Source: Riemerella anatipestifer
GTDB lineage: Bacteria; Bacteroidota; Bacteroidia; Flavobacteriales; Weeksellaceae
DNA: 64,000 nt
Assembly: GCF_009670965.2 (NCBI RefSeq)
Contig: NZ_CP073239.1
Coordinates: 558,001 to 622,000, forward strand
Direction: 5' to 3'
Positions 49,082 through 57,702 of the stretch are shown here, piece by piece (within the stretch, counting starts at the first letter, position 1; every line of letters starts with the position of its first letter). Under the pieces are notes generated by a model. It had not been told where the DNA came from, did not search any database, and saw only the letters and a list, made by a program, of their open reading frames with translations. Both the position numbers and the translations under genes were made by a program.

Positions 49082-52006
49082 ATGAGATTAAAAAAATCAT
49101 TTATCCTTTTGATGCTTTTCCTATCGTTAGGGGTATTTGCCCAAAATTACGAATGGAAAAGTGCTTCGTCTGCTGGATACGACTATAAGTATGTTACCAG
49201 CGACCCAATGAAAGCCCGTTTCTACACTCTAAAAAACGGACTGACGGTAATTCTTAGCCCTACGCCTAAAGACCCTAGAATCCAATGCTACATTGCGATA
49301 AAGGCAGGAAGTAAAACAGACCCTGCTACCAACACAGGTCTAGCTCATTACTTAGAACATATGATGTTTAAAGGAACTGATAAATACGGCTCGTTAGACT
49401 GGGCAAAAGAAAAAGTAGAGCTTGACAAAATAGATGCTTTGTACGAACAGTACAATAAAACAACTGATGAGGTTAAAAGAAAAGCCATCTACCGAAAAAT
49501 AGACTCTATTTCTGGAGTAGCTGCCAAGTTTGCCATTGCCAATGAATACGACAAAATGATGTCTGCTATGGGAGCTCAAAATACAAATGCCTTTACAAGT
49601 TTTGAACAGACGGTTTACACAGATGATGTACCTAGCAGTTCATTGGACAAATATTTAAAGGTACAAGCGGAAAGATTTAGAAACCCTATTTTAAGGATAT
49701 TCCACACAGAGTTGGAAGCTGTTTATGAAGAGAAAAACCGAAGCCTAGACAGCGATGGCAGTAAAGTTTTTGAAACTCTTTTCGCTAACTTGTTTAAAAA
49801 CCATAACTACGGTAAACAAACCACTATCGGTACCGTGGAACATCTTAAAAACCCTTCTTTAGTAGAGATTAGAAAATACTTTAACACTTACTATGTGCCT
49901 AACAATATGGGTATCATTATGTCGGGAGATTTTAACCCAGACGAAGTGATTAAGAAAATAGACCAAAGTTTTGGTTATATGAAATACAGCCCTGTACCTA
50001 AGTACACTTTCTCTCCAGAAACACCTACCAATCAACCTATTATTAAAGAGATTGTAGGTCCTGATGCAGAAGGACTTACTATGGGCTTCCGTCTTCCAGG
50101 TAATAAGGATAAAGATGTTCTGTTAGCTGATTTGGTAGGACAGATTTTAACTAATGGTAAAGCAGGACTACTAGACCTCAACCTTGTGAAAAAACAAAAG
50201 CTTCTTTCCGCAGGAGCATTTACTTTTTTGCTTATAGACCACGGTGTGCTTTACATTAGTGCTAAACCTACCTCTGGACAATCTTTAGAAGAAGTAAAAG
50301 ATTTGGTACTTAACGAAATCGATAATTTGAAAAAAGGAAACTTTGATGACCAGCTCATCACTTCTATCGTTAATAATATGAAGAAGATGAAAATCAAAGA
50401 TTCTGAAAACTACGGCGACCGTGCTAGTGTTCTAATGGACGCCTTCACTTCCGAATTAGACTGGAAAGACCAAGTGGCTTATGTTAACAACCTTTCTAAA
50501 ATCACAAAACAGCAGGTGGTAGATTTCGCTAATAAATATTTAGGAAATAACTATGTTGCAGTACTCAAAAGAAAAGGAGAAAAATCTGAAAGCATTAAGA
50601 TAGAAAAACCTGAAATCACTCCAGTAGAAACCAATGCTGATAAACAAAGTGATTTTGTGAAGATGGTTGCATCTATGCCGAGCAATAGTTCTAAACCTGT
50701 ATTTTTAGACTACAACAAAGACCTTAAAAAGTCTAAACTTGCACAAGCAGAAGTGCTTTATGTGCCTAACCAAGACAATAGTCTTTTCAGATTGATGTAC
50801 CGTTATAAGATAGGAAGTCTTAACGATTTAAAGCAATCTATCGCTTCACAATACATTCAGTTTTTAGGAACAGATAAAAAATCTTCTGAAGCTATTTCTA
50901 AAGAGTTTTACAAAATTGCTAGTAGCTTTAAAGTATCTACAGGAGAGGAATACACCACCGTTACAATAGAAGGTTTACAAGAAAACTTTGACCAAGCCGT
51001 GAGCCTGTATGAAGATTTAGTTCTTAATGCTAAACCTGACGAAACTGCCCTTACCAATCTAAAAGCGAGGCTTATGAAAGGTAGAAAAGATGCTAAACTT
51101 AACAAAAATGTCATCTTACAAGGGCTTACTAGCTATGCTACTTATGGAGCAGACAACAAATTCAATTATGTGCTTTCAGACGATGAACTTAACAAAATCA
51201 CCGCTGATGAACTTGTGGCGAGAATTAAACAACTCAACAACTACGAGCAGACCATTATTTACTACGGTCCTGAAAAACTAAATGTACTTGTAAACAAATT
51301 GAGTAAACTCCACAAGATGCCAAGCACTTTGGCAAAACCAAACCCTGCAAAGGTATTTACACAAGTAAAACAGGATAAAAATCAAGTTTTATTTGCTGAC
51401 TATGATATGGTTCAAGCCGAAACTAGATGGATTAGAAATACAGACCTCTACGACCCTAACAAAACCGCATTAGTAAAGGTATTCAATAATTACTTTGGTG
51501 GTGGTATGGGTGCCATTGTGTTCCAAACCATTAGAGAAAGTAAGGCTTTAGCTTACAGCACCTTTGCTTACTATGTTCAGCCAAGCAAAAAAGAAGAGAA
51601 GTATACTTTATTAGGATATGTAGGTAGCCAATCAGACAAGTTTAATGAAGCAACCGCTTCTATGAACGAGCTACTTAACAAGCTCCCAGAACTTCCGGAA
51701 AATCTCAACCTAGCTAAAGGACAAACCAAAAAAGATATAGAAACCGAACGCATTACACAAGACGGTATCATCTTTAACTATTTGGAAGCTCAAAGACTAG
51801 GCTTAAAAGAGGATATTAGAAAAGTTATCTACCAAACTGTTGATAAAATCAACTTTGCAGATTTAAAAAATTTCCATCAAAATTATCTTGCTAACCAACC
51901 TTACACCTATGCTATCGTAGCGTCTAAAGATAAGGTTAAAGAAGAAGATATGAAGAAATTAGGCGAACTTAAAAAGTTAAGTTTGGAAGAAATCTTTGGA
52001 TACTAA
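49082..52006 (+). CDS. M16-family zinc metalloprotease, secreted
   Basis: 974 aa. Signal peptide KKSFILLMLFLSLGVFAQ. The catalytic domain has inverted zinc motif H-Y-L-E-H in GLAHYLEHMMFKGTDKYG and the distal glutamate in ELEAVYEEKNRSLDSD. Four M16 domains are laid out as in pitrilysin/insulinase; the second half (from about 520) is the inactive pair with MGAIVFQTIRESKALAYS. Probably periplasmic, degrading peptides. Followed by a good terminator. Confidence 0.93.
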   Translation: MRLKKSFILLMLFLSLGVFAQNYEWKSASSAGYDYKYVTSDPMKARFYTLKNGLTVILSPTPKDPRIQCYIAIKAGSKTDPATNTGLAHYLEHMMFKGTDKYGSLDWAKEKVELDKIDALYEQYNKTTDEVKRKAIYRKIDSISGVAAKFAIANEYDKMMSAMGAQNTNAFTSFEQTVYTDDVPSSSLDKYLKVQAERFRNPILRIFHTELEAVYEEKNRSLDSDGSKVFETLFANLFKNHNYGKQTTIGTVEHLKNPSLVEIRKYFNTYYVPNNMGIIMSGDFNPDEVIKKIDQSFGYMKYSPVPKYTFSPETPTNQPIIKEIVGPDAEGLTMGFRLPGNKDKDVLLADLVGQILTNGKAGLLDLNLVKKQKLLSAGAFTFLLIDHGVLYISAKPTSGQSLEEVKDLVLNEIDNLKKGNFDDQLITSIVNNMKKMKIKDSENYGDRASVLMDAFTSELDWKDQVAYVNNLSKITKQQVVDFANKYLGNNYVAVLKRKGEKSESIKIEKPEITPVETNADKQSDFVKMVASMPSNSSKPVFLDYNKDLKKSKLAQAEVLYVPNQDNSLFRLMYRYKIGSLNDLKQSIASQYIQFLGTDKKSSEAISKEFYKIASSFKVSTGEEYTTVTIEGLQENFDQAVSLYEDLVLNAKPDETALTNLKARLMKGRKDAKLNKNVILQGLTSYATYGADNKFNYVLSDDELNKITADELVARIKQLNNYEQTIIYYGPEKLNVLVNKLSKLHKMPSTLAKPNPAKVFTQVKQDKNQVLFADYDMVQAETRWIRNTDLYDPNKTALVKVFNNYFGGGMGAIVFQTIRESKALAYSTFAYYVQPSKKEEKYTLLGYVGSQSDKFNEATASMNELLNKLPELPENLNLAKGQTKKDIETERITQDGIIFNYLEAQRLGLKEDIRKVIYQTVDKINFADLKNFHQNYLANQPYTYAIVASKDKVKEEDMKKLGELKKLSLEEIFGY

Positions 52007-52032
52007 ACCAATCCTCCGCTTAAAGCAAAAGA

Positions 52033-52062
52033 AGTCGAAACATAATTGTTTCGGCTTTTTTT
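52033..52062 (+). terminator. terminator of the M16 gene
   Basis: AGTCGAAAC (52033-52041) pairs with GTTTCGGCT (52048-52056) with one wobble, followed by seven T. Confidence 0.85.
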
Positions 52063-52114
52063 GTCCTTTACTCTAAAAGATTTTATTTAACTTTAGACCT
52101 AAATTTAATTCAAA

Positions 52115-52993
52115 ATGAACTATACAGATTCTATGCTCAAAGAGAATGCTCTTAAAGATAAAGTAGCCATTGTAACAGGTGGCGGTAGCGGATTAGGGAA
52201 AGCCATGTCAAAATATTTCTTAGAATTAGGGGCTAAGGTTGTCATTACTTCTAGAGATTTAGACAAACTAAAAAGCACAGCTACAGAACTAGAAAACGCC
52301 ACTGGAGGTACAGTATTACCACTCGCTTGTGATGTCAGAAATTATGATGAGGTAGAAGCAATGAAAGCGGAAGCCCTAAAAACTTTCGGAAAGATAGATA
52401 TTTTAGTAAATAATGCTGCGGGGAACTTTATCTCGCCTACCGAAAGGCTATCTGCCAATGCCTTTGATGTCATTATTGATATTGTATTAAAAGGAACTAA
52501 AAACTGTACTCTATCTATTGGCAAACATTGGATTGAAGAAAAACAAAAAGGAACTGTACTTAATATTGTTACCACTTATTCTTGGACAGGCTCTGGCTAT
52601 GTAGTACCTTCGGCTTGTGCAAAGGCAGGGGTTTTAGCAATGACAAGAAGCCTTGCTGTGGAATGGGCAAAATATGGCATTAGATTTAACGCGATAGCTC
52701 CAGGACCTTTCCCTACCAAAGGAGCGTGGGAACGCTTACTCCCAGGAGACCTTGCCGAGAAGTTTGATATGAGAAAAAAAGTTCCTCTAAGAAGAGTAGG
52801 CGAACACCAAGAGTTGGCAAACCTTGCGGCTTATTTGGTTTCTGATTTCTCGGCTTACATCAATGGAGAAGTAATTACCATAGACGGTGGCGAATGGCTA
52901 CAAGGTGCTGGGGAATTTAATATGTTAGAACAAATCCCTGCCGAAATGTGGGACGCCCTAGAAATGATGATAAAAGCGAAAAAAGGCAGTTAA
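52115..52993 (+). CDS. SDR oxidoreductase, 2,4-dienoyl-CoA reductase-like
   Basis: 292 aa Rossmann protein. GGGSGLGKAMSKYFLELGAK binds NADPH; NNAAGNF is typical of DECR. The active site IVTTYSWTGSGYVVPSACAK keeps the Tyr and Lys arrangement of mitochondrial/peroxisomal 2,4-dienoyl-CoA reductase rather than the usual YxxxK. Likely removes double bonds in beta-oxidation of unsaturated fatty acids; no partner genes adjoin. Confidence 0.87.
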   Translation: MNYTDSMLKENALKDKVAIVTGGGSGLGKAMSKYFLELGAKVVITSRDLDKLKSTATELENATGGTVLPLACDVRNYDEVEAMKAEALKTFGKIDILVNNAAGNFISPTERLSANAFDVIIDIVLKGTKNCTLSIGKHWIEEKQKGTVLNIVTTYSWTGSGYVVPSACAKAGVLAMTRSLAVEWAKYGIRFNAIAPGPFPTKGAWERLLPGDLAEKFDMRKKVPLRRVGEHQELANLAAYLVSDFSAYINGEVITIDGGEWLQGAGEFNMLEQIPAEMWDALEMMIKAKKGS

Positions 52994-53015
52994 CGCTAAC
53001 CTTTTTACAATAATA

Positions 53016-53039
53016 AATCCCCTCCGTTTGGAGGGGATT
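53016..53039. terminator. bidirectional terminator between the SDR gene and module B
   Basis: AATCCCCTCC / GGAGGGGATT, 10 bp, loop GTTT, with short T-runs on the plus strand and A/T-rich flanks. Confidence 0.75.
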
Positions 53040-53059
53040 TTGGTTTTGAACCTATAAAC

Positions 53060-55051
53060 TTACTTAGCCAATAGGTCTTTTACTAAAGATTTAAGCTCTG
53101 TAATCTCTGCTTTGAGTGCTTTTACCTCTTTGTCCTTTTCTAATAGGTGTAAGTAAAGCTCTTCTATTTTCTCTACATTGGTAAGCTGAGTTGCCATAAG
53201 GTCTATATAACCTTGCTTTTTAATTTCTGCGGCGGACTTATACCCTGGCAAATGCCCATTAGTTTTTACAAAATCTTCTACTTGACTAAGGGTTTTAAAG
53301 CTATAGTCTGCTTTAATGCTAGAAGTACCTGTGTAATACTTTTGGAATACATAGTCTGGGAAGATAGCGGCATTAGCTCCTATAAAGCCTGTAGCTTTTA
53401 CATTACCCGCAACTTCTAGTTTTTCCGCTGGAGCTGTAGTTCCAACACCTAGAGAACCTTCTAAAAAATTTATTTTGTTATCTCCTTGTATATAAAAGCC
53501 ATACTTATTTTTCGCTTGAGTAGGTGCTGATGATGTATAAAAATCATAATAATTATCTATTGATCCTTGTAAATTTATAGCTCCTGTAGATCCAAGATCT
53601 GAACGAAATGCCATATAAGCACCAACCGATTGATTAACTTTCTGCGACAACAACCTTGAAACTACTCCCGACAAATTAGTCACGGCACCAGTACCTGCTA
53701 AAACATTTTCAAACATTCCACCAAACACAAAATTATGAGGGGTAGTATTTTTAATTTCATTCCTATTAAGCGAAGCTATCATTCCTGTTGATACAGTTGC
53801 ATCATTCTCAACGATATTAACTGTATGAGTTCCAAAAATACTATTATAAGTTGCATTTGCTCTAGCTGCAGATACAAAAACCCCTCCTGCCATTCTATTA
53901 GTTACATTGGCAGTACCTTCAATTTGACCAGGGTATAGACCTTTCTCTTTACTGTTTGAAGCTTCAGCATATACACCTATAATTTGTTCGGTTGGGTTAG
54001 ATGTCCATCGAGAAAGACCATAAAAATGACCTCCTTTAATAATATCTGCACTAGCATTATATTGCTGATAACCTGCACCGTACACCCCTCTCAATTCTCT
54101 TGCGGTAGCACCTACTTCTCCACCAACACTAGCATCTGAATGAACACCTGATATAACATATCCATGTCCAGAAGAATTATTACTTGCTTGAGCAAGAACA
54201 CCTCTTAACTCATCAATACGCCCTGTTGAACTTCTACCCATTGAAGATGAGAAAAAAACTGCAGATTGCCTAAGTATACGGGAAGTTAAATCGTTATTAA
54301 TCAAACTATATGACGACCCTGTGTAGGATTTTAAATTACTCACTCCATCAGAAGAGGTAGTATGATTCTCTTTCAATATAGAAGTCAATGAATTAAAAAC
54401 ATAACCCCTTCCACCACTATTGTTATAATCAATTCCTAAAGTGTTTAAGGGGAGTATGTCACTACTTTGAAAAACAGAGTTAAGATTATTTCCTCTTGGA
54501 TTTGCGGATAAAGCAGGCTGCCCACTATCATTTACAAGTGTAGTCCAATCGACTCCTCCCTGATTAATATAAACCTTGCCATTATCTAATATTTCAAAAA
54601 TGTTAGAAGGGTTATTACCTTTTGCTTTTTTCGCATAAATAGCATCTATGCCATTATGTATCCACTCTTGGTCTAGGCTTCCTGATGCACTTTTCACCCA
54701 TTCTGTACCGTTGTAATAGTAATACCCTTTCTCTGTTATTTTGGCTACTTTAGTATCATTGCCTGTATAATTACTTATAGCCCCATTCGTCTTAGTAGCG
54801 TCATCTATTACGTACACTAAAGTCCCTTCTATAGGAGCTTCGATACTTGCCACACGAGTTTTACTTAATTGGGGGGCTAAAATCCCTTCGTTAGTTTTGG
54901 CGTCACCTTGGCTATTGGTTGCACTAGGCTGAACATCTAAAGTAGCTCTAGGCGAGGAGGTATTAACCCCTACTTTACCACTTTGCCCATAAACCGCTAA
55001 TCCTAAGCCTAAAAAGGCTAACACACTTAATTTTGTAGTCTTTGTTTTCAT
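53060..55051 (-). CDS. secreted protein with conserved ends and variable centre, copy B
   Basis: 663 aa. Same signal peptide and first 130 residues as copy A, with only a few changes (N-I to N-T near 31, V to I near 74), and the same last ~121 residues (from EKLEVAGNVKATGF at 543). The centre (131-542) is longer than in A and different, with its own Ser/Asn-rich beta-like sequence. The C-terminal coiled coil ends LKSLVKDLLAK. Head-to-head with A across 20 kb, on the opposite strand, so recombination between the identical ends would invert the middle region or swap tails. Confidence 0.75.
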   Translation of the reverse strand: MKTKTTKLSVLAFLGLGLAVYGQSGKVGVNTSSPRATLDVQPSATNSQGDAKTNEGILAPQLSKTRVASIEAPIEGTLVYVIDDATKTNGAISNYTGNDTKVAKITEKGYYYYNGTEWVKSASGSLDQEWIHNGIDAIYAKKAKGNNPSNIFEILDNGKVYINQGGVDWTTLVNDSGQPALSANPRGNNLNSVFQSSDILPLNTLGIDYNNSGGRGYVFNSLTSILKENHTTSSDGVSNLKSYTGSSYSLINNDLTSRILRQSAVFFSSSMGRSSTGRIDELRGVLAQASNNSSGHGYVISGVHSDASVGGEVGATARELRGVYGAGYQQYNASADIIKGGHFYGLSRWTSNPTEQIIGVYAEASNSKEKGLYPGQIEGTANVTNRMAGGVFVSAARANATYNSIFGTHTVNIVENDATVSTGMIASLNRNEIKNTTPHNFVFGGMFENVLAGTGAVTNLSGVVSRLLSQKVNQSVGAYMAFRSDLGSTGAINLQGSIDNYYDFYTSSAPTQAKNKYGFYIQGDNKINFLEGSLGVGTTAPAEKLEVAGNVKATGFIGANAAIFPDYVFQKYYTGTSSIKADYSFKTLSQVEDFVKTNGHLPGYKSAAEIKKQGYIDLMATQLTNVEKIEELYLHLLEKDKEVKALKAEITELKSLVKDLLAK

Positions 55052-55128
55052 AATATTTAATTTTAAAATTGTTAATAATTTATTTTTCTTGTAACTGTTT
55101 TTTTACTTGATTTCCTTTGGGCTTAAAA

Positions 55129-55206
55129 CCGCAGGCGTCTCGTTTAAATTTGCACGCCTGTGGTTACCCAACCGAACGCCTGCGGATTTTTTTTTCACGC
55201 GTGCGG
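55129..55206. repeat. four phased 10-bp motifs between HU-B and the secreted protein gene
   Basis: ACGCGTGCGG (55197), ACGCCTGCGG (55176), ACGCCTGTGG (55154) and inverted CCGCAGGCGT (55129): spacing 21, 22 and 25 bp. The same position in module A holds 22-bp repeats of a different sequence. Confidence 0.7.
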
Positions 55207-55221
55207 TTTTGTCGCCCTCTG

Positions 55222-55605
55222 CTAGAGCTTTTCGTAGCTTAGCGTGGCGAGCATCTTTTTCAGGTCAGAACCTGGGGTAAATACCACCTTGGCATTTTTA
55301 ATAACTGCTGAGGTTACTTCCTCTTCTTTGGCTTTACCCTCGCTACTGATACTCACCCTCATACTACCGAGTTCTCCTAAGCGGATAATTTGTCCTTCGG
55401 CTAGAGAAGACTGCATTACATCTACCAAAGCGTAAAGCACCGCTCTGATGTCCGCTCCGCTTACCGTTGAGATTTTCTCAATGTCTCGGGTAAGTCCTGC
55501 TAAAGTTTTTTCGCTGACTACATTGGCAGAAGCGTAGTATTTTTTCTCGCCTCCACCGGCAACTCCTGGTTGCCCTTTCTGAATGACTTTGTACTTAATT
55601 GGCAT
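55222..55605 (-). CDS. HU-related DNA-binding protein, copy B
   Basis: 127 aa, same domain layout as copy A: YKVIQKGQPGVAGGGEKKYY extension, ISTVSGADIRAVLYALVDVM helices, GQIIRLGELGSMRVSISSEG arm, FTPGSDLKKML end. Differences from A cluster at residues 25-40 and 60-75. Followed at 16 nt by a four-motif array and by the secreted protein gene. Confidence 0.88.
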   Translation of the reverse strand: MPIKYKVIQKGQPGVAGGGEKKYYASANVVSEKTLAGLTRDIEKISTVSGADIRAVLYALVDVMQSSLAEGQIIRLGELGSMRVSISSEGKAKEEEVTSAVIKNAKVVFTPGSDLKKMLATLSYEKL

Positions 55606-55614
55606 AAAGATTTA

Positions 55615-55744
55615 GTTTTTAGATGTTAGATATTAGATGTTAGTTGTTAAATGGTTGATGGCTATTAGAGGTTGGAGGTTGGTCTTAAGGGCTGATGAGG
55701 CTATACTAAGTTCTAATCTCTCATATCTAACCTCTAACCTTAAA
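55615..55744. repeat. TTAGNNN heptad palindrome, copy B
   Basis: Plus strand AGATGTTAG-ATATTAG-ATGTTAG with the complementary arm AACCTCTAACCT at the other end; virtually identical to 30832-30960 in reverse orientation. Confidence 0.7.
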
Positions 55745-56020
55745 AAACGCCTTTCCTCTCTAAACACACACAAAACGAGAGGAAAGGCTAAGGCAGAAAG
55801 AAAGCAAAAACTCCCTTTCTGAACACTAAAAGCACCCAACAAGAACGACCATGTTTTAAGACAAAACAATGGTGCTTTTAGTAGATATTGATGAAAGCTA
55901 AAATTAGAGTAGTATAAACACAAAAAGCCCCCAACAAAAGTTGGTGGAATAATATTTTGTTTTAACGATAAAAGTCTAAGTAATTTTCTAAATAATCGGA
56001 CACATACCCACGAAACTACT

Positions 56021-56046
56021 TGTGTGTGTGTGTGTGTGTGTGTGTG
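56021..56046 (-). repeat. (AC)13 dinucleotide tract
   Basis: Thirteen units ((TG)13 on the plus strand) at the same leader position as the (AC)7 of module A. Confidence 0.9.
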
Positions 56047-56136
56047 TTTACACAATTATTTGGAAGTACCAAATTTTTGTGTAGGTTTTTTTCACTTTTT
56101 TGTATGTCGCTGATAGTGTATCGCATAAATATGAAG

Positions 56137-56167
56137 CAAACTTATAACCTTTTGTTAAAGTACACAA
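56137..56167 (-). promoter_or_regulatory. module B promoter
   Basis: TTG (56167-56165), 20-nt spacer, TAAGTTTG (56144-56137) on the minus strand. Confidence 0.7.
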
Positions 56168-56277
56168 GTTTTTAGAGAAATTTTATTCTCTAAAAATTGA
56201 CCACACCTCAAGTTAAAACCTCACTACTCCCTTAAAGTATCCCAGCTGCGGATAGTTTTTATCTATATAAAAATCAC

Positions 56278-56285
56278 TAAATTTG
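56278..56285 (+). promoter_or_regulatory. -7 element of mtaB
   Basis: TAAATTTG, 17 nt ahead of the mtaB ATG. Confidence 0.4.
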
Positions 56286-56302
56286 CAGACTTAATTTTTG
56301 TC

Positions 56303-57649
56303 ATGAGTACTAATTCTAAAACAGCGGCTTACCATACTTTAGGCTGTAAACTTAATTTCGCTGAAACTTCCACCATCGCTAGACAACTGTCTGATGCCGG
56401 TTACCAAAAAGTAAGCTTTGATGACAGAGCCGATGTCTATGTAATCAATACCTGTTCGGTAACAGAAAATGCCGACCGTGAGTGCAAAATACATGTAAAA
56501 AGAGCTATGAAAGCCAACCCCGAAGGATTGGTGGTGATTGTAGGTTGTTACGCTCAACTCAAGCCCGAAGAAATTTCTAAAATAGAAGGGGTGGATTTGG
56601 TATTGGGAGCCAAAGAGAAGTTTAATATTTTAAGCTACTTAGAAGATTTAGAAAAAACCCACAACGAGGGTATCGTTCATTCTTGCGAAATAGAAGAAGC
56701 CGATTTTTTCATCGGTTCTTATTCCATAGGAGACCGCACGAGAGCCTTTTTAAAAGTGCAAGACGGCTGCGACTACAAGTGTACTTACTGCACCATACCT
56801 CTAGCACGAGGTATTTCTAGGTCTGACACTATAGAAAATGTGATTAAAAACGCTCAAGAAATCGCCGCTAAAGACATTAAAGAAATTGTTTTAACAGGAG
56901 TGAATATTGGGGATTATGGCAAAGGAGAATTTGGTAATAAGAAACACGAGCATACTTTTCTAGACCTCATCACAGAATTAGACAAAGTTGAAGGGATTGA
57001 ACGCATTAGAATTTCGTCTATAGAACCCAACTTATTAAAAAATGAAAGTATAGAGCTTGTTGCCCAAAGTAAAAGGTTTGTGCCTCATTTTCACATTCCG
57101 TTGCAGTCTGGTAGTGATGAACTCCTCAAAAGAATGAAACGCCGCTACCTCACTAAGCTGTATAAAGATAGAATAGACACCATAAAATCTGTAATGCCTA
57201 ACGCTGCCATTGGGGTAGATGTGATAGTGGGCTTCCCTGGAGAAACGGAAGAGCGTTTTTTAGAAACCTACCATTTTCTAAATGAGTTGCATATCTCTTA
57301 CCTCCATATTTTCACTTATTCTGAAAGGGAAAATACCGAAGCCGTAGCAATGGACGGTGTAGTGCCTATCTCCGAAAGAAAAAAGAGAAACAAAATGCTT
57401 AGGATTCTATCCGAGAAGAAAAAGATGGCTTTTTATCAGTCTCAACTTGGGAAAACATTGCCTATCCTTTGGGAACACGAAAATAAAGACGGTATGATGT
57501 TCGGATTTACGGAAAATTATGTAAGGGTAAAGAAGCCTTTTGACCAAAGTTCCGTTAATCAAGTAGAAACATTAAAGCTCAATAAAATAGAAGCAGACGG
57601 TACAGTATCGGTCAGTTCTTCTTTTGAACAGTTTTTAGAGAATGCCTAA
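56303..57649 (+). CDS. mtaB: tRNA (N6-threonylcarbamoyladenosine-C2)-methylthiotransferase MtaB
   Basis: 448 aa. UPF0004 N-terminal domain with cluster cysteines (GCKLNF, NTCSVTENAD, VGCYAQLKPEE), radical SAM cluster CDYKCTYC in the LKVQDGCDYKCTYCTIPLAR block, then a TRAM domain at the C-terminus (about 380-445). Converts t6A to ms2t6A at position 37 of ANN-decoding tRNAs. Monocistronic; converges on argS across a palindromic terminator. Confidence 0.95.
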   Translation: MSTNSKTAAYHTLGCKLNFAETSTIARQLSDAGYQKVSFDDRADVYVINTCSVTENADRECKIHVKRAMKANPEGLVVIVGCYAQLKPEEISKIEGVDLVLGAKEKFNILSYLEDLEKTHNEGIVHSCEIEEADFFIGSYSIGDRTRAFLKVQDGCDYKCTYCTIPLARGISRSDTIENVIKNAQEIAAKDIKEIVLTGVNIGDYGKGEFGNKKHEHTFLDLITELDKVEGIERIRISSIEPNLLKNESIELVAQSKRFVPHFHIPLQSGSDELLKRMKRRYLTKLYKDRIDTIKSVMPNAAIGVDVIVGFPGETEERFLETYHFLNELHISYLHIFTYSERENTEAVAMDGVVPISERKKRNKMLRILSEKKKMAFYQSQLGKTLPILWEHENKDGMMFGFTENYVRVKKPFDQSSVNQVETLKLNKIEADGTVSVSSSFEQFLENA

Positions 57650-57655
57650 AAAACA

Positions 57656-57681
57656 AAAGCCTCACAAATTTGTGAGGCTTT
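57656..57681. terminator. bidirectional terminator between mtaB and argS
   Basis: Perfect 26-nt palindrome, arm AAAGCCTCACAAA with its exact complement. Confidence 0.9.
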
Positions 57682-57702
57682 ATTGTTGGTTTTAATTCTA
57701 AT

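Larger units (their letters stand above)
55606..56131 (-). ncRNA. structured leader RNA of module B
   Basis: Same architecture as leader A: H0 ATTTGG/CCAAAT (56058-56074), (AC)13, H1 CCAAC/GTTGG (55944-55931), H2 ACTAAAAGCACC stem (55825-55882), H3 CAGAAAG/CTTTCTG (55821-55794), H4 GCCTTTCCTCTC/GAGAGGAAAGGC (55788-55749) then GTTTTTT. Against A, H4 has two double compensatory changes (C-G to U-A) plus wobble repairs, and H3 has one. The open frame at 55633-56055 is rejected as coding. Confidence 0.6.
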
